DNA of 64,000 bases from Asterias amurensis (Eukaryota; Echinodermata; Asteroidea; Forcipulatida; Asteriidae), in contig NC_092651.1 in assembly GCF_032118995.1 (NCBI RefSeq), positions 13,975,285 through 14,039,284 of the forward strand, read 5' to 3'. Under the pieces are notes generated by a model. It saw only the letters and a program-made list of their open reading frames with translations. It was not told where the DNA came from and searched no databases. Below are positions 34,232 through 47,900 of this stretch, in pieces. The position numbers and the translations under genes are program-made. How positions within the stretch are numbered: the first letter of the stretch is position 1; the number at the start of each line of letters is the position of its first letter.

Positions 34232-34315
34232 ATGGCTCTATCTGTCTCACCACAGTCTGTAATGGCGACTGTGATGAGACCGATGTTAAAAGAGAGTAAT
34301 TTACAGTTCAACAAG
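34232..34315 (+). other. Candidate ATP7 5' exon (uORF or alternative N-terminus)
   Basis: An open stretch of 28 codons starts at an AAAAATGG context (MALSVSPQSVMATVMRPMLK and on to NLQFNK) and ends exactly at a good donor (AACAAG/GTAGGA). Joined to the acceptor at 35940 it stops after six codons and would be an upstream ORF. Joined to the AG at 35958-35959 it stays open and would replace the first two ATP7 residues, giving about 1,524 residues. The sequence alone does not decide between these. Confidence 0.4.
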
Positions 34316-34734
34316 GTAGGAGGATGGTATGCACTACTCGTACAACACGCAGAGTAGAGTCATCTTCCTTTATAAGGGGGCGGGGAATGGGCGGGGAGGG
34401 AAAAAACCTGGGGTGGGTGGAGAGGGGGAGAGAGGTATGGAATTGGCTGGATATGGGAATTGGACATTGGTTTAAAATGGGCGTGTGTAAGGAACGGTTG
34501 GGGCTGGGGAATGCAAATGGGTTTGGTGAGGGGCTTGGACATGTTGTTGGATGGCCTTGGTTTGGATGGCAGGGACAGGGTATAGCCCAGGTTGGACTCC
34601 TACACCACCTGGCTAGATCACTCACAGGGCAGGGAAATGGCTATTTATGTCTTTGAGGCGATGGGAAATTACTGCTCAGAAGTTAGACTTAGAGTAATTA
34701 ACTTAGATTTTTTTTAAACTTTGGGAAACTTTGC

Positions 34735-34830
34735 GTATCCTGCCACCACTTTCTTACAAACACTTTAAACTGATCTCATTTGAGTAAATTATTTTATTTC
34801 ATAACAAATGAAAAAGTGGTGGCAGGATAC
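34735..34830. repeat. Perfect 18-bp inverted repeat
   Basis: GTATCCTGCCACCACTTT at 34735-34752 and its exact inverse at 34813-34830, loop of 60 bp. Possibly a small MITE. It lies between the candidate ATP7 5' exon and the first certain coding exon. Confidence 0.7.
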
Positions 34831-35688
34831 GGACACAAACCTGGTGTATTACTAATAGTAAAACACAAGTGCTTGTTATTGTTACAAAAGAAATGCACTT
34901 TCTTTGCAGTGAAGATTGAGTTAAAAGACTCATTTATGTAGCACCTCAAACTGATCATGATGTTCCAATTTGATTCGGTGAAATATGCTGCCAGTGCCAA
35001 CCATGCCAGACACACCAGGGACAAACATGTGCCCAATTTCATACAGCTGAACATTGTCTAACAAAAGACACCGTTGAGCTAATTTTTCTGCTTGAAGCAA
35101 AAAATGAGTGCGGCACCAGTCACATTCAATGTTGACTGGAGTAACCTGTTTCTGTTGAGCAATATTTCTCTATGATTGGCAGCTTTTATGAAATTGAGCC
35201 CTGGGCCCGAACACACACATTGGTGGAATGTGGTATCTATTGGAACTTTTCAAAGGCTCCAACATGGCAGCAGACACAAGGGGGTTTAAGAGGCATTCAC
35301 AAGGCAACTGAGGCTTAAGTCATGTTCCCATTTGACTTTTTCTTCTGCTGCCACACTGAAAGTTACCGTTCAACTGGCTTTGGTGTAATTCTACTGTGCA
35401 TTCCCTCCTGGACTTAAATTCCACAAAGTTTGCAGAGCGTTTCAGAGCGTGGTCGCCACAGGTTAACAGCGCGGAGCTGTTCCAATTGGACTTTGTACAT
35501 GTAGAACCATGTTAATTTATACCCTGGTCTAGAGTAATGGTTGTGGGTTTGAATCCCAGCAAAGTACTCTGCTCAGAACCCTTGCCCTCAAATGAGATCC
35601 ACAAAACTTAACAACAGAGATAGCTGATGGCCCATTGCCTCTGTGAAGTATCATGCCTGTTGTAAAGTTTCTAAGTTCTATTGGAGAG

Positions 35689-35727
35689 TGTCCCTTTAAC
35701 TTGCAGAGTGTCCCTTTAACTTGCAGA
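35689..35727 (+). repeat. 20-bp tandem duplication
   Basis: GTGTCCCTTTAACTTGCAGA occurs twice in direct succession, about 230 bp before the ATP7 coding start. Confidence 0.75.
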
Positions 35728-35953
35728 TCATATTAATTCAATTCCAGGCCTGAAGTCTGGGTCTCGGACTCTTGAGACTAAGTGATCGTGGACTGAATAT
35801 TACAAGGTGATAGAACAAAGGCTTCACACGTCCCAACAACCCAAGGAGCCGCTATAAGCAATCAAAAACGCCTTTCCACCTGTACGTCAGCTGTTGTGGA
35901 AACACCACCTCTAATTAAAATAATTTTTTCTCTCAAAAGTTTATACCAGCTCT

Positions 35954-38900
35954 ATGAAGATGGACATATTTGACGAGCACTATCACTGCGTTATTGTCAG
36001 TGTTGAAGGGATGACATGTGGGTCTTGTGTGAGAAACATCCAGGAGCAAGTGGGAGATGTGGAAGGAGTCCAGCATATAAAGGTTAGTGTAACTTCTGAT
36101 GCCGTATCCATATGCTCTGGATGCTAACTTCAATTAATGATTAAATCTTTCATTGAGCTCAATTTAATTAAATCTGAAGTTTAGTGAAGAAAATGAGTCT
36201 TGAAACCTGGCACCCAACCCAAAGTGTTGGACTCTTATTATGGTGGTTTACCTGGATTCATGACCAACTCTGACTAACAGGATCATGCAAAACTTCACAT
36301 TGAAGTCTTATATAATGGGTTTGGGGATTTCTTCTTGAACAGAACTTTCAGTTGAGGCCAGAAAATAACATTTCTTAAAAAGCAGCATTTAATTATGTGA
36401 CCAAAATACACACTTTAATCAGGTTTAAGTTCAAAATGATAACAAAAAATGTATCAAATTTATAAACAAATTCTTGGATGCAACAGTGTTTAAATACATT
36501 CTTGCTCACAAAGTGAGCACGATGATAGCAATAAAATGGATTGACCATGAGTCTAAAAAACAAAAATTAATACATTAATAAAATTAATAAAATTAACTAA
36601 TTAATATATAGTTTATTCACACTGGTTGGCCATTCCAGTGTATTAACACGAGATAAAAAGACTGGCTCTGTGAACTAGCAAATAAATGTGTCTTGATTTG
36701 ATGTGTCACAGAACAACAAATAATTTAATTTTCAATTCATGGCAAATGTGTAAAGTGGTTTTGACAATAAGTGATACTTTTAAATAATTGTAGGCTACTT
36801 AAAATGTTTATTATTCTCCTTTTTTACCAATACGAAAATAAATGTTGATTATATTGAATTGAATTGCTGATATTGAAAAATAACAACAATAAATATATTT
36901 TTATTAACCAAATCAAATTCACAAAAACCATCAAGATAAAACATTCTAGACAGTTCTAGAATTGCACAGTAGGGCTGTTTAAACCAAGATAAATGCCCAG
37001 TAGAAAGCTTTCCAAGGACCTTGTTTCAATAAGACATTTTCAAGTGAGATATCGCAAGTTACCATCTAATTTTTGAATTCCTCAGTCTATAGAGACAGTT
37101 GCTACATGTACATGTACGTATAGTCAACTGGTTTAGGCCAAGCTTTTGTATGACAGCAACCTCCAGATGAGGTTACCCTAACTACATGCAACAGCTTGCC
37201 CCAAATCATGATGTGACGTAACAACTTTAGAGTCTGATGAATGAGAGTTAATTAGTTATGACTAATGTTATCAAGCAAGTCATTGTATCATTATTCAAAT
37301 CTAACCCGCAAAAGGCCAAACTTCACCAAAACTTCGCATCCAGAGTGCCCCACAGTTTGAAATCATTCTGGGGAGAACCCTGGGTGCAACCAGGTGTAAA
37401 TCTCTTCGGAGGAGGGGTGTTGGCTTTGAGGGAACAATATTAACAACATTGACAATCAGTTACGGTGGCCACAGAAAGAATTGAGACCCCTGTACAGGAG
37501 CAGCTGTTTCACTGGGCTTTTACTAACACAGACCACAGTATATCTGTTTTTAGATCATGTATGATGAAATACAGTTTTTATTTAGATTGTTCCCTTGAAC
37601 GATGTCCTTGACGCCTGCCTGAGGCGAAGGCTAAGACGCAGGTGCACCATGCAAGAAAAACATTAATTATAACTCCACTGTGATTCTGAAAAAAATCCAT
37701 TATTTCCTGTGAGATAAAGGCAGTGTCTTGATCATTTTAATCAACTTAAAAGTTGATTGCAGCAAGAAATTGATTGAGATTTAACTAGTCATTTGTATTA
37801 GGCAGTATTATTGTCATTGTCAGGAGACTATAGCAATCTAGTCAAAGTGTTGATACTAAATTTATAGGGGGCCTATCTCTCGGGATAGCGACAATAATTA
37901 CAAGAAGTACCCATGATACGCTAATCTACTCTGCTTTAGGCATAATGTAAAAAGGTGTAGGAATGTGCAGGGCAGTGTCTTTTAGAACTAACTATCTCAA
38001 TCAGGGATAGTGACAATTATGAACCCTTTTTTTATAGAGGTATTGTAAGTTCAAAACTCTGTGAAAAGCAGTGCCATGAAATTGGGCCCAGAACTTGAGT
38101 CTGATGCACTAGCCCACTCGGCCACTGCATGTAGTGCCTCAAAACGTTATCAACCATTGTCAGTCGTCAACCATTAACAAAAATAGTTGGATAGATGTAA
38201 TAAAAAATAAAATTTGTGGTAATCTCTTATCTAGACTTTCAGAAAGGACTTTGAATGTCTCATTATGAATTGTAAAATTAATCAATTAAATTTAATATTG
38301 GCCCTGCATTCAGATAGTTTCATCCCCATATGTTAGCTTTTGCAACAGTAGAGAAGGTAGTGTATTAATTTCTTATTTGATAGAATATGGTGGAACATAA
38401 TCAAATGCCGATTTAAATATGGGATGCAGACACGCTATGTTTCTATAAATTTATCTTCAATTAACCTTTGCGAACAGCTTATAGCGCAATATGCAGAGTG
38501 GCTGATATGGACCAAGCAATAATATAACATCACACTGTTGTTGGTATGTAACGACTCATCAGAATTGAGGATTCTTGAAGATAAAAAGTAACTCTTGATT
38601 GAGATTGAGTTTTCTTAACTCTCAGGTTTCTCAATTGTTGTTGGTGTTTTTGTTGGCATTCAGCTACAAGCAGCTTTAAAAGTTACCAGTGAAAACAAAA
38701 GTTGTACCCTGCAATTGAAGCATACTTTTTCATCATTCATCCGTGCCTTTGTTTGTGTGTGGGGGTGGGTGGGCTAGGTGAGCTCACAAGAAGGAACTGG
38801 AGTATGCAAATGATCTAACAAGGAAATAGCGGTTCATAGAAATCATTTGATTTGATATTCTGTACACAAGGCAGAAAGGTGTTAAGGGCAAGCCATTTTG

Positions 38901-41900
38901 TTGCTTACATCCTGGTGGGACAAAAAGGTTTACATACAAAACAGGTAGGCCTAGAACATATTGTACACACAGTACTTCTGTGCATGCTGTATAACTTTGC
39001 ATCAAAATAGGGTCAACTGTAGACATTCTGGTTTATTTCACCAACAGATGGTTTATGTAGCTCTCAGATTTCGCATTGTTCTGAAAATGGCAATAGTGCA
39101 AAGTAAAAAACCTGTAAGTTTGAAACGGTATGAAGGCTTGTGCCCATTATGCGTCTTTATTATTATTATTGATTTTTTGCGATTACCAGCAAAAATGTAA
39201 CTGTACCAGTACAGGCTTATTCCAGTTTGTTGTGTGCACATTATTTTAACCATTTAAAATACATTTTAAATGTTTACAAATTTTAAACTTCTCTTTTACA
39301 GCATTTTTTACAAAGTGAAAAACATTCGATTGTTAATTCAGTACTTTAGGTGAAAAAAAGTCACCAACGCGCTTCCATTATTGATGTATAAATCACAAAT
39401 TACTGTACATTTTAAGTCACATTCATGAATGTAAATGTGTAAGTTCACACTCTGCATTTATTATGTGTGAGCTAAAATGTAATTAGTTGCACGTACGTAT
39501 TGACCTTCAATTTTTGTTTGGTTAATAATATGCTCTCAGCCTGGCTTATCTACCCTCCAGCTATTCACTAATAAATGCAGTCAACATAGTTGATGGAATT
39601 ATCACTTGAAAGTGAACTGAGGATTGTGGCTCAAATGTTTAATTAACGAAAGATTTACATTTATGTACCCAGCAATATTGTTATTCATCAGCAGATGGTT
39701 TGGTTCTGGGTTAATAATTAGAGTCCCATCCCGAGTTTTGTTTCATTTTTTGTTCATTTCATTTCTTTCTTGATTAAGCCAGTCAGTTTTTAGTGGAAGC
39801 TTTCTCCAATTTCAGATGGACTTGTCATGACTTATCTGATTGATACTAAAAATGAGTATGGAATTTTGATGGGGCATAATGTCACTGGAAGTTGTACAAA
39901 AGATACGTGTTATTGTGATGTCTTATGGAGTAAAAACAAGTTGTGTCTCAGGAGGTTTACATGTGGGTTTATTGTTTCTGATTATTGTTGTTCTTTTTTT
40001 TTTTTTACAGGTATCACTTGAAGAAAAACAAGCTCTCATAATCTTCGACCCGACAAAAACAAATCAAACAAAGCTGAGGGACAGAATCGACGACATGGGA
40101 TTTGAGGCTTCACTTCTAGACATGTCACTTCAGACCGGTGTCCAAATGACGGTCGTTAAGATTGAAGGGATGGCGTGTCAGTCTTGTGTCAAGTCTATTG
40201 AGGGAAGAATTGCCACTCTTAGCGGTGTTTGTGGGATAAGAGTTACCTTGGATGCAAAACGTGGTGAAATTTGGTACCAGCGGGTGGTCATAACACCGAA
40301 ACAACTATGCAGTGAAATAGAAGATATGGGTTTTGATGCTACAATTGAGGAGGACAACAAAATGGACAAATTAAAAGAAGTTGTGATTAACATCAGTGGG
40401 ATGACATGCAAGTCTTGTGTGAGATCTATTGAAGGGCAAATATCCGACATGGATGGTGTGGAGAAGATCCAAGTATCGCTAGAGGAGAAACTTGGGCGTA
40501 TACATTACATATCTTCAAAGGTCTCTGCTGAAACCCTCAGAGATGCCATTGATGATATGGGGTTCGAGGCCACTCTTAAAGACACTGGTGTTTCACTGAC
40601 ATCGGTTTCAATCCACGTTGAAGGAATGACCTGCAACTCCTGTGTACGCTCTATCGAAGGGATGATATCAACATTTGATGGTGTCAACAAAATTACTGTT
40701 TCTCTCGACAAGAAAGAAGCCATGATTGAGTTTGACTCTAAGAAGACCACCTCTGAAACATTACGGGTAGGAATTGAAGATATGGGGTTCGATGCCACTC
40801 TTCCTTCGAGCTTCTTATTGGTTGATTTGAGCAGCAGCTCAACTAAAACAGTCACCTTAGGGGTGAAGGGAATGACTTGTAATTCGTGCGTCCGAAACAT
40901 TGAAGGAATGATCTCGACCCAGCCCGGTGTGCAAGTTATCAAGGTATCCCTTGAGGAAGAAAATGCAACAATTACCTACACACCGTCTCAAACTAGCCCA
41001 GAGACTCTACGAGATGCTATCGATGATATGGGGTTTGAATGCTTTATTCCATCGGAAACTAAACGTGAGACCCGGTTTGAAATCGTCACCATTAATATCG
41101 TGGGGATGACCTGCAACTCGTGTGTGAAGTCCATTGAGGGGGAAATCGGACAGAAAGGCGGGGTGAGGTTGATTAAGGTCTCTCTTGCTAATAGTTCCGG
41201 GACTGTTGAGTATGATCCTGTAGTAGTGACGCCTAGCCAGCTGGTGGAAGCCATTGATGATATGGGGTTTGAGGCTTCCTTACAAGGTAAGAAGTTTGAT
41301 ATGGACCCAATTTGTTGATTGGATAGAAAAATGATTACTCAAAGTTCAATGTTTTAGAAACTAAAGTAAAACAAATACATGTTGGCATTTTTGTTTCAAA
41401 TTGAAATGTTATATTGAGAGTGTAGTTACTTTTGGTGACACTAAAGTTTTTATTGTTCAAAATTTGTTCAAGTACATACATAAAACATCTGTTTGTCAAC
41501 AACTGTTATCAACGCTTCAATGCGCCAAAAAAGACATTAACATTTTTGCTATAATATACGTGACTGAAAATAAACAAACAAAATTGAAAATATGGGTTTT
41601 AAGCAATCTCATTTAAACACCAATATAATGGCTAGAGCACTGGCTTGTTAACCCTGAGGTGGCAAAAACAAGTCCCACTCTAGTAAATGTTTCTTTGTTC
41701 ATCCCAAAAATAAATTTTAAGAAAACAGATTCATTGGCAGCTGTTTCCAAAGTTCTTAAGTGTGAAGATGACACCTCTCATCTGCAGGGGAAGGTTTTCA
41801 TAGCTGTTCATTGTAGATTTAGCAGGACAGCATACACATTGTGTAAACATACAATTGTGGGCTTAATTAGTTTTACAACATCTTTGCATAACAAAGTGCA

Positions 41901-44900
41901 GAGCAAATGGTTTTGTTTACCCAACAGTCACATATGAAAACTATGTGCACTTTCTTTTCATTATTTAACAATCAAAATAAAGGTGTACTTAAAACAAAGA
42001 AACACACCTATTTAGGCCCTACGCCTTCATAAATTAATAATTAGTATAATAATTTTAATTATATCAATAACCATTATTGCCCTGGTCATTTGGCCAATAA
42101 AATTCTTGCGATCAAATTCTCAGCTCCCTTGGGCTACAGCCCGGGCTACTGTGAAGGCTTTAAAGGCTTTTTCAAACACAATATGAACCTGTACTCGTGC
42201 ATATACCCATTTATACCCCTAGATAAAGAGAAGCAATAGTAAAACATCTTGCTTAAGGACCAGGATTTGAACCCACACCCCAATGACTTCACCACCTGAG
42301 CTTGAGTTCGGTGCAATAGACAGTCTCGCCATGACTCTCTACATTGTAGCTTATGAATTATAAAGTCAAATTCTGAAACCTTATAAATTGTTGTTTTGAT
42401 ATGACATCAATCAAACAGAGGCTCTTCCCAGTAAAACACTCATGCCTCCAAGACGGCAACAAGGTGCTCATGTGACCTTCAAGCCGGCCCAGACTGGAGA
42501 TGAGATGGCTATTGTAAGCTTGACGGACGGTGACATTGAGAAGTGCTATCTCCATGTTACTGGGATGACATGCAGCTCATGTGTGGCCCTCATTGAGAAC
42601 AAACTCGGAAAGAAGAAAGGTGAGATTCACACAAATTCATGTTCGCTATGTGCTTCACATTGTCATCTGGGATTAAATATGTCAGACTTTCATCGGAGTT
42701 TAGACTTTTTTATTAGACGGTTTTATGCCTGCTGGGGCCCAATTTCATAGAGCCGCTTGCTTTTAAAACTAAAAAATTAAATAGTTGAAAAGTAATTGTG
42801 CATCCCAGAAATATTCTGTGCATCCTCAAGAGACAGCAGAGTATACCGTTTGAAATGTTGAGACCACACAATTACTCTTTCCAGAGCCAACACTCGTCCC
42901 CAAAGAGATTTACACATAGTTGTACCCACAGGTCTACTAGTTATAGGTACATGACTCTCTGGGTTGCTGGCTCAACCCTCCCCTTAAAGAGATGTTAAAC
43001 ATACTTATATACTTGCAAGTTTACTAGTTATAGTTACTTCCTAGGGAGTGTCTCAAGACTCCTCCCTAAAGAGATTTTATACATAGTTATACTTGCGAGT
43101 TATAGTTACTTCTTAGGTAGCATCTTAACACTACCCCCAAAAGAGATTTATACATGGCTACATTGCCGTTTGACCTGCAAGTTTACTAGTTACAGTAACA
43201 TCCAAGGCTTCCCAAAAGAAATTTACACTTGGGTAATATACTTCCCAACAGAACATGTGTTTGTTGACAAATATTCCTTCAACAAATATTTTACTTTTCT
43301 GATAGGTATAAAATCAGTCATGGTTGCCCTGATGGCCCAGAAAGCTGAGGTGACCTTCGACTCTTGCCATTTGACCCCAAGTGAGATTGCCACCATGGTG
43401 GATGACATGGGATTTGGTGCCACGATCATGGAAGATCAAGACAAAAGAAACCAAGAGGGTTTGCTGGAATTACATGTAGGTGACATCTTAATTCCAACTT
43501 TTCAATATCATCAACTTTTGAAGGATGAATGCATAATTATGCCAGCCTACAATGATGTTGTGGTGAATGCATCTACAGTACACAGCCAACCCTCCTTCTG
43601 TCGGACTATTTAATACTATTGATTTGAATGATAAACAAACTTTGCTAGCCTGCAGCATATGACATTATGTGTTGAAACAATCTAAATAGTACACAGTAAA
43701 AACAAATATTTTGATAATTATATACCCTACAATTTTTCATATTTGTTTGTATTTATTTTATCTTAATGAGACAGATTTCTGGTATGACCTGCGCATCTTG
43801 TGTTTCCTTAATCGAGTCGTCCCTCATCAGAAAACCAGGCATCAAGTCTGCTTCGGTGGCCCTAGCAACCTCTAGAGGGCGCTTTGAGTTTGAACCGTCA
43901 GTTACAGGACCAAGGGATATTATTAAAGCTATCGAGGTACTTAGAAATATTAATAATATAAAATAATAATATTGAAGTCTAATATTGCGCACATATCTAC
44001 CAATGAGGTACTCCAGGTGCTTAGTATATACATTTTTACAGAGAGATATAGGTTATTGAAGTTATGAATTCTGAGAACAAACTATTTAGCACCTCGTAGG
44101 GGTTTACAAGGTGCTACGGCCCATTCAAATGGATACCTTTAGAATTCAAATACAATCATCATTTTAAATTTAACATTGTTTTTTAAAATGAACTGTGTAG
44201 ATGTTTTTTCTTGTTTTTATTTGAGTCCTATAGACAATTTTCCGGTCTCAGACAAGCTCTGCAGTCTTTTGGATTTTCGCCCCAATTTTGAGCCCTGAAA
44301 TATTGGACTGAAAAAATAGAAAACTGCTTGCAGATTGGGACAAGCAGAGCAAATTGTATACTGGACATTAAGTGGCCCTTTGTGGAGTTCTTATTTGTGT
44401 TTGTTTATCCACGTTTACATTTGTTTTGTTTAAGGATGCTGGTTTTGAGGCATGTCTGATCACTGGCAATAACAGGGATAAAAGTGCAGCTTTGGATCAT
44501 TCCGATACCATCAAAAGGTGAGTTGGAGAGAAAAACATTGTTTGGGTTTTAGGGGAATGGAGAATGTATGTGTGCTAGTTGGGGAAAAAACATTGTTATT
44601 GTTGGGGTGGTTGGGGAGTGGATGGAAACACTTCGTTAAAAATGCTTTATATTTGCTTTCGGGTGAAACTTATTTACCAAAGTTCACATGAAAAAGTGTG
44701 TCAAAAAAAAATTAAATTCCATTATGATTTTTTAAAACTTTGTTTTATTATTGCAGATGGCGTCGTTCCTTCCTATTCTCTTTGGTCTTTGGTCTGCCTG
44801 TATTTTGTATGATGTTATATGACATCATAGCCCATCCCATACATGCCTGTATATTTCCAGGCTTATCACTTCACAATCTCCTGCTCTTTGGTTTCTGCAC

Positions 44901-47900
44901 TCCGATACAGGTAAAAATTGGGGAGTTTTCTTTCTACTTTTCACTTCAAAGTTTCATAATGTTTATCAACAAAAGAGACAAGTTGTAAAGAAAGAGATGT
45001 TGAGAAACTCCTGATCCCATTTACACTAGATCCAGAATGGCGGATCAGATCGAGCCTTGGAACTGAGCAGGTTCTTGCCAAGTGTACCTTGACCTTGCAT
45101 ACCAAACACACTACACTCAACACATGTGTATTTCACTGCACGAATGTATCTACTTATTAGTTTGAACAATCTTTCAAACATTATTTGTCAACCCAGGTGT
45201 TTGGAGGCCGTTACTTCTACATCCAAGCCTATAAAGCTATGAAACATGGTGCAGCCAACATGGACGTCTTGATCGTATTGGCAACCTCTGTCTCCTATCT
45301 CTACTCTGTCACTGTGCTTCTCATTGCCATCTTAGTGGGAGCGACCACAAGCCCAAGGACATTCTTTGATGCTCCTCCCATGCTATATATCTTTGTAACA
45401 TTAGGGAGATGGATGGAACATGTTGCCAAGGTGAGTTTTGTTCTTACAGACCTTTGATGGGAAAGAGGGTTGTAATGTTGATCCCAACCCGTCACCAACA
45501 AGATTATCAATACACTTCTGCTTTCTTTCTAATAAAGACAATGACAGGCAGAAGCTCCAGCCCAAATGTGACAAGAATACTCCATTATTAAGGGGCTTAT
45601 GGCTATCTTGTACAGATAGAGAGTAGCATCAGGAAGTAAGAACTTCTGAGCTCGATATAGACAACCAACTCGCATGGTAGCTCTTCTTGCAATGCCTGTG
45701 ATATACCTCTCCCAGCTGGTGCAGCATGAGTGGAGAAGTCAAGTCCAAAAGCAGGAACCCTCTTCTGTGAGATCTTACAACATATCAAATAAACTAACTG
45801 GTTACTCATGTTACCAGACATATCTGCACATTTTAAATTTATTTTTCTCTCTTGCCACCAGGGCAAGACTTCTGAGGCCCTGACCAAATTGATGTCAATG
45901 CAAGCCACTGAGGCTCGTCTGATAAACTATGACGATCTCGGTCGCATAGAGAAGGAGACATTGATTGATTTAGACCTCCTGCAGAGGAATGACAAGGTGA
46001 AGGTCCTGCCCGGAGAGAAGATCCCAGTGGATGGGGTCGTAGTTGAGGGGTCGTCCATGGTGGATGAGTCTCTGATTACGGGAGAGTCCATGCCGGTCAC
46101 CAAGAAAATTGGTGAGGTTTTAATTTTTTTGCTAGAATAGATATCCAAAAAAATTAAACAAGAAAAACCTAAATGCCTATAAACGAGAAAACCAGAGACA
46201 AAAGAGAAAAAAAGGACAACAAGATGACAAAGAACTAGACAATACCAACCAGATGTCTTGGTCAGTTGCAGACGTTGGCACAGACATAAATCATGGGGGT
46301 AATATGGAGGATGTACCAGGGGTGAGAGTCACTGCTGACAAACAAAATATGGAACTCTGATGTAATTGTTAGGAGGTGTGATGAAATAATGGCAATTCCA
46401 CCTTTTTGTACCCCCTAGAGTTACACATTGTAAGGAGCTGTGATTTCAGGATTTCTTTTCAATAAAGCCAACATTGTTTCACCCTCGGACAACAGCAGAT
46501 TTGAATCCTTGAATACTAATATTTCTTTTGACACCAAAGTTTTTCCCACCATTTTCATATTCTTGTTTATTTTCCTTTGGTCTGCTGTCTTTGTTAAGAC
46601 ATTTTCATTCGGGGGTTAATTTTTTACAATTCCAGAGAGCACGGTGATCGGAGGCACCATTAATCAGAATGGTGTGTTGCTGATTAAGGCCACCCATGTT
46701 GGTGCAGATTCAGCACTGTCTCATATTGTCAAACTGGTAGAGGAGGCACAAACATCTAAGGTAGGTGTTATGATAATCTATTAAAAAAAGGTGCCTTTCC
46801 TAAATTCCATATTACACTGGAAACAAAACAGCTACAGATTACATTGGAACAACACAGAGGCATTTTCACTTTATGTTTTGTAAGCTACACCACATATTAA
46901 CACTGGAATTTTAACAGTAAATCACTTTGAACAATTCTAAATTTTATAATGTATTTTTCAAGTTATCACTTCAAATTTTGAGGTTCGTTATCCAGCTAAT
47001 TTTAAGCCGTCATAAATAAACAAAAACTATACTCTGATTTGTTGATAGTCACAGAGAAAAAGACAGTTTTGTAACAGTACAATATTTAAAATTTGTTTCC
47101 CAATGCAGGCGCCTATTCAGAAGTTAGCTGATCGCATTGCTGGAGTCTTTGTACCCGGTATTGTTATCATCACCCTTATCACTCTGGTAGCACATGTTGT
47201 GACGGGATATAACAACCCTGACATGGTTCATCCGACATTCCTCTTAAATGTAAGTTCAGTATATTTCTACAAATTAATTGCTGTGTTAGGGCTATTGTAT
47301 TGCAATGAACCAAAACTGTCCTCTTAAAAAACAACAGCGTTGGCTGAGACTAGCAGGGCACTCATACAGATACATCAAAGAACCTGTTTCTCAGCTTATC
47401 ACCTGGCCACCAAAACATGGAAGGAGAAATAGGGGATGAGGGAAGGTCAGCTATACAGCTGTAGTTGCCGGGGACACCAGGGTGTTTCCAACTGATCTCC
47501 TCAACTTAATGAGGGCTAGACAAGAATGGGCAAATCTCAACAAGATTTTGACCTCAGTGGACTAGAGAGAGAGAGAGAGAGAGAGAGACAGAGGGCTATT
47601 GTACTCATGACAACGTCCTTATCGAATGACTTTGGCTAAGGTTATGACCCTTTGCCTCAGTGACAATGTTGAAGAATAGACCTTGGCATCAGTCATGCCA
47701 TAGTCACTGCCAAAACCGTTATTTCAGTGGATGATTTATTTCTTTACTCGAATACTCCATGTCACAAATGTACTCGCTCCTGAGTTCTTACTCCAAATGA
47801 GTGCATCAGGAAATTGAAATTGAATCCAAAACATTTTATTATGTTGGCATCTCAATAATGAGCACTTTGATATTATTAATAAAACGGACCATTTTGAACC

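Noticed and set aside
34324-34656. Long overlapping ORFs on both strands in G-rich DNA
   Set aside because: Low-complexity G-rich sequence just after a splice donor; the translations show no domain and appear compositional.
34735-34830. Inverted repeat considered as a transcription terminator
   Set aside because: Terminator hairpins of that type do not apply in a eukaryotic intron; a MITE remnant is likelier.
40178-41254. Minus-strand ORFs opposite ATP7 exon 2
   Set aside because: They mirror the repeated metal-binding domains in the antisense frame; the sense frame is clearly the coding one.
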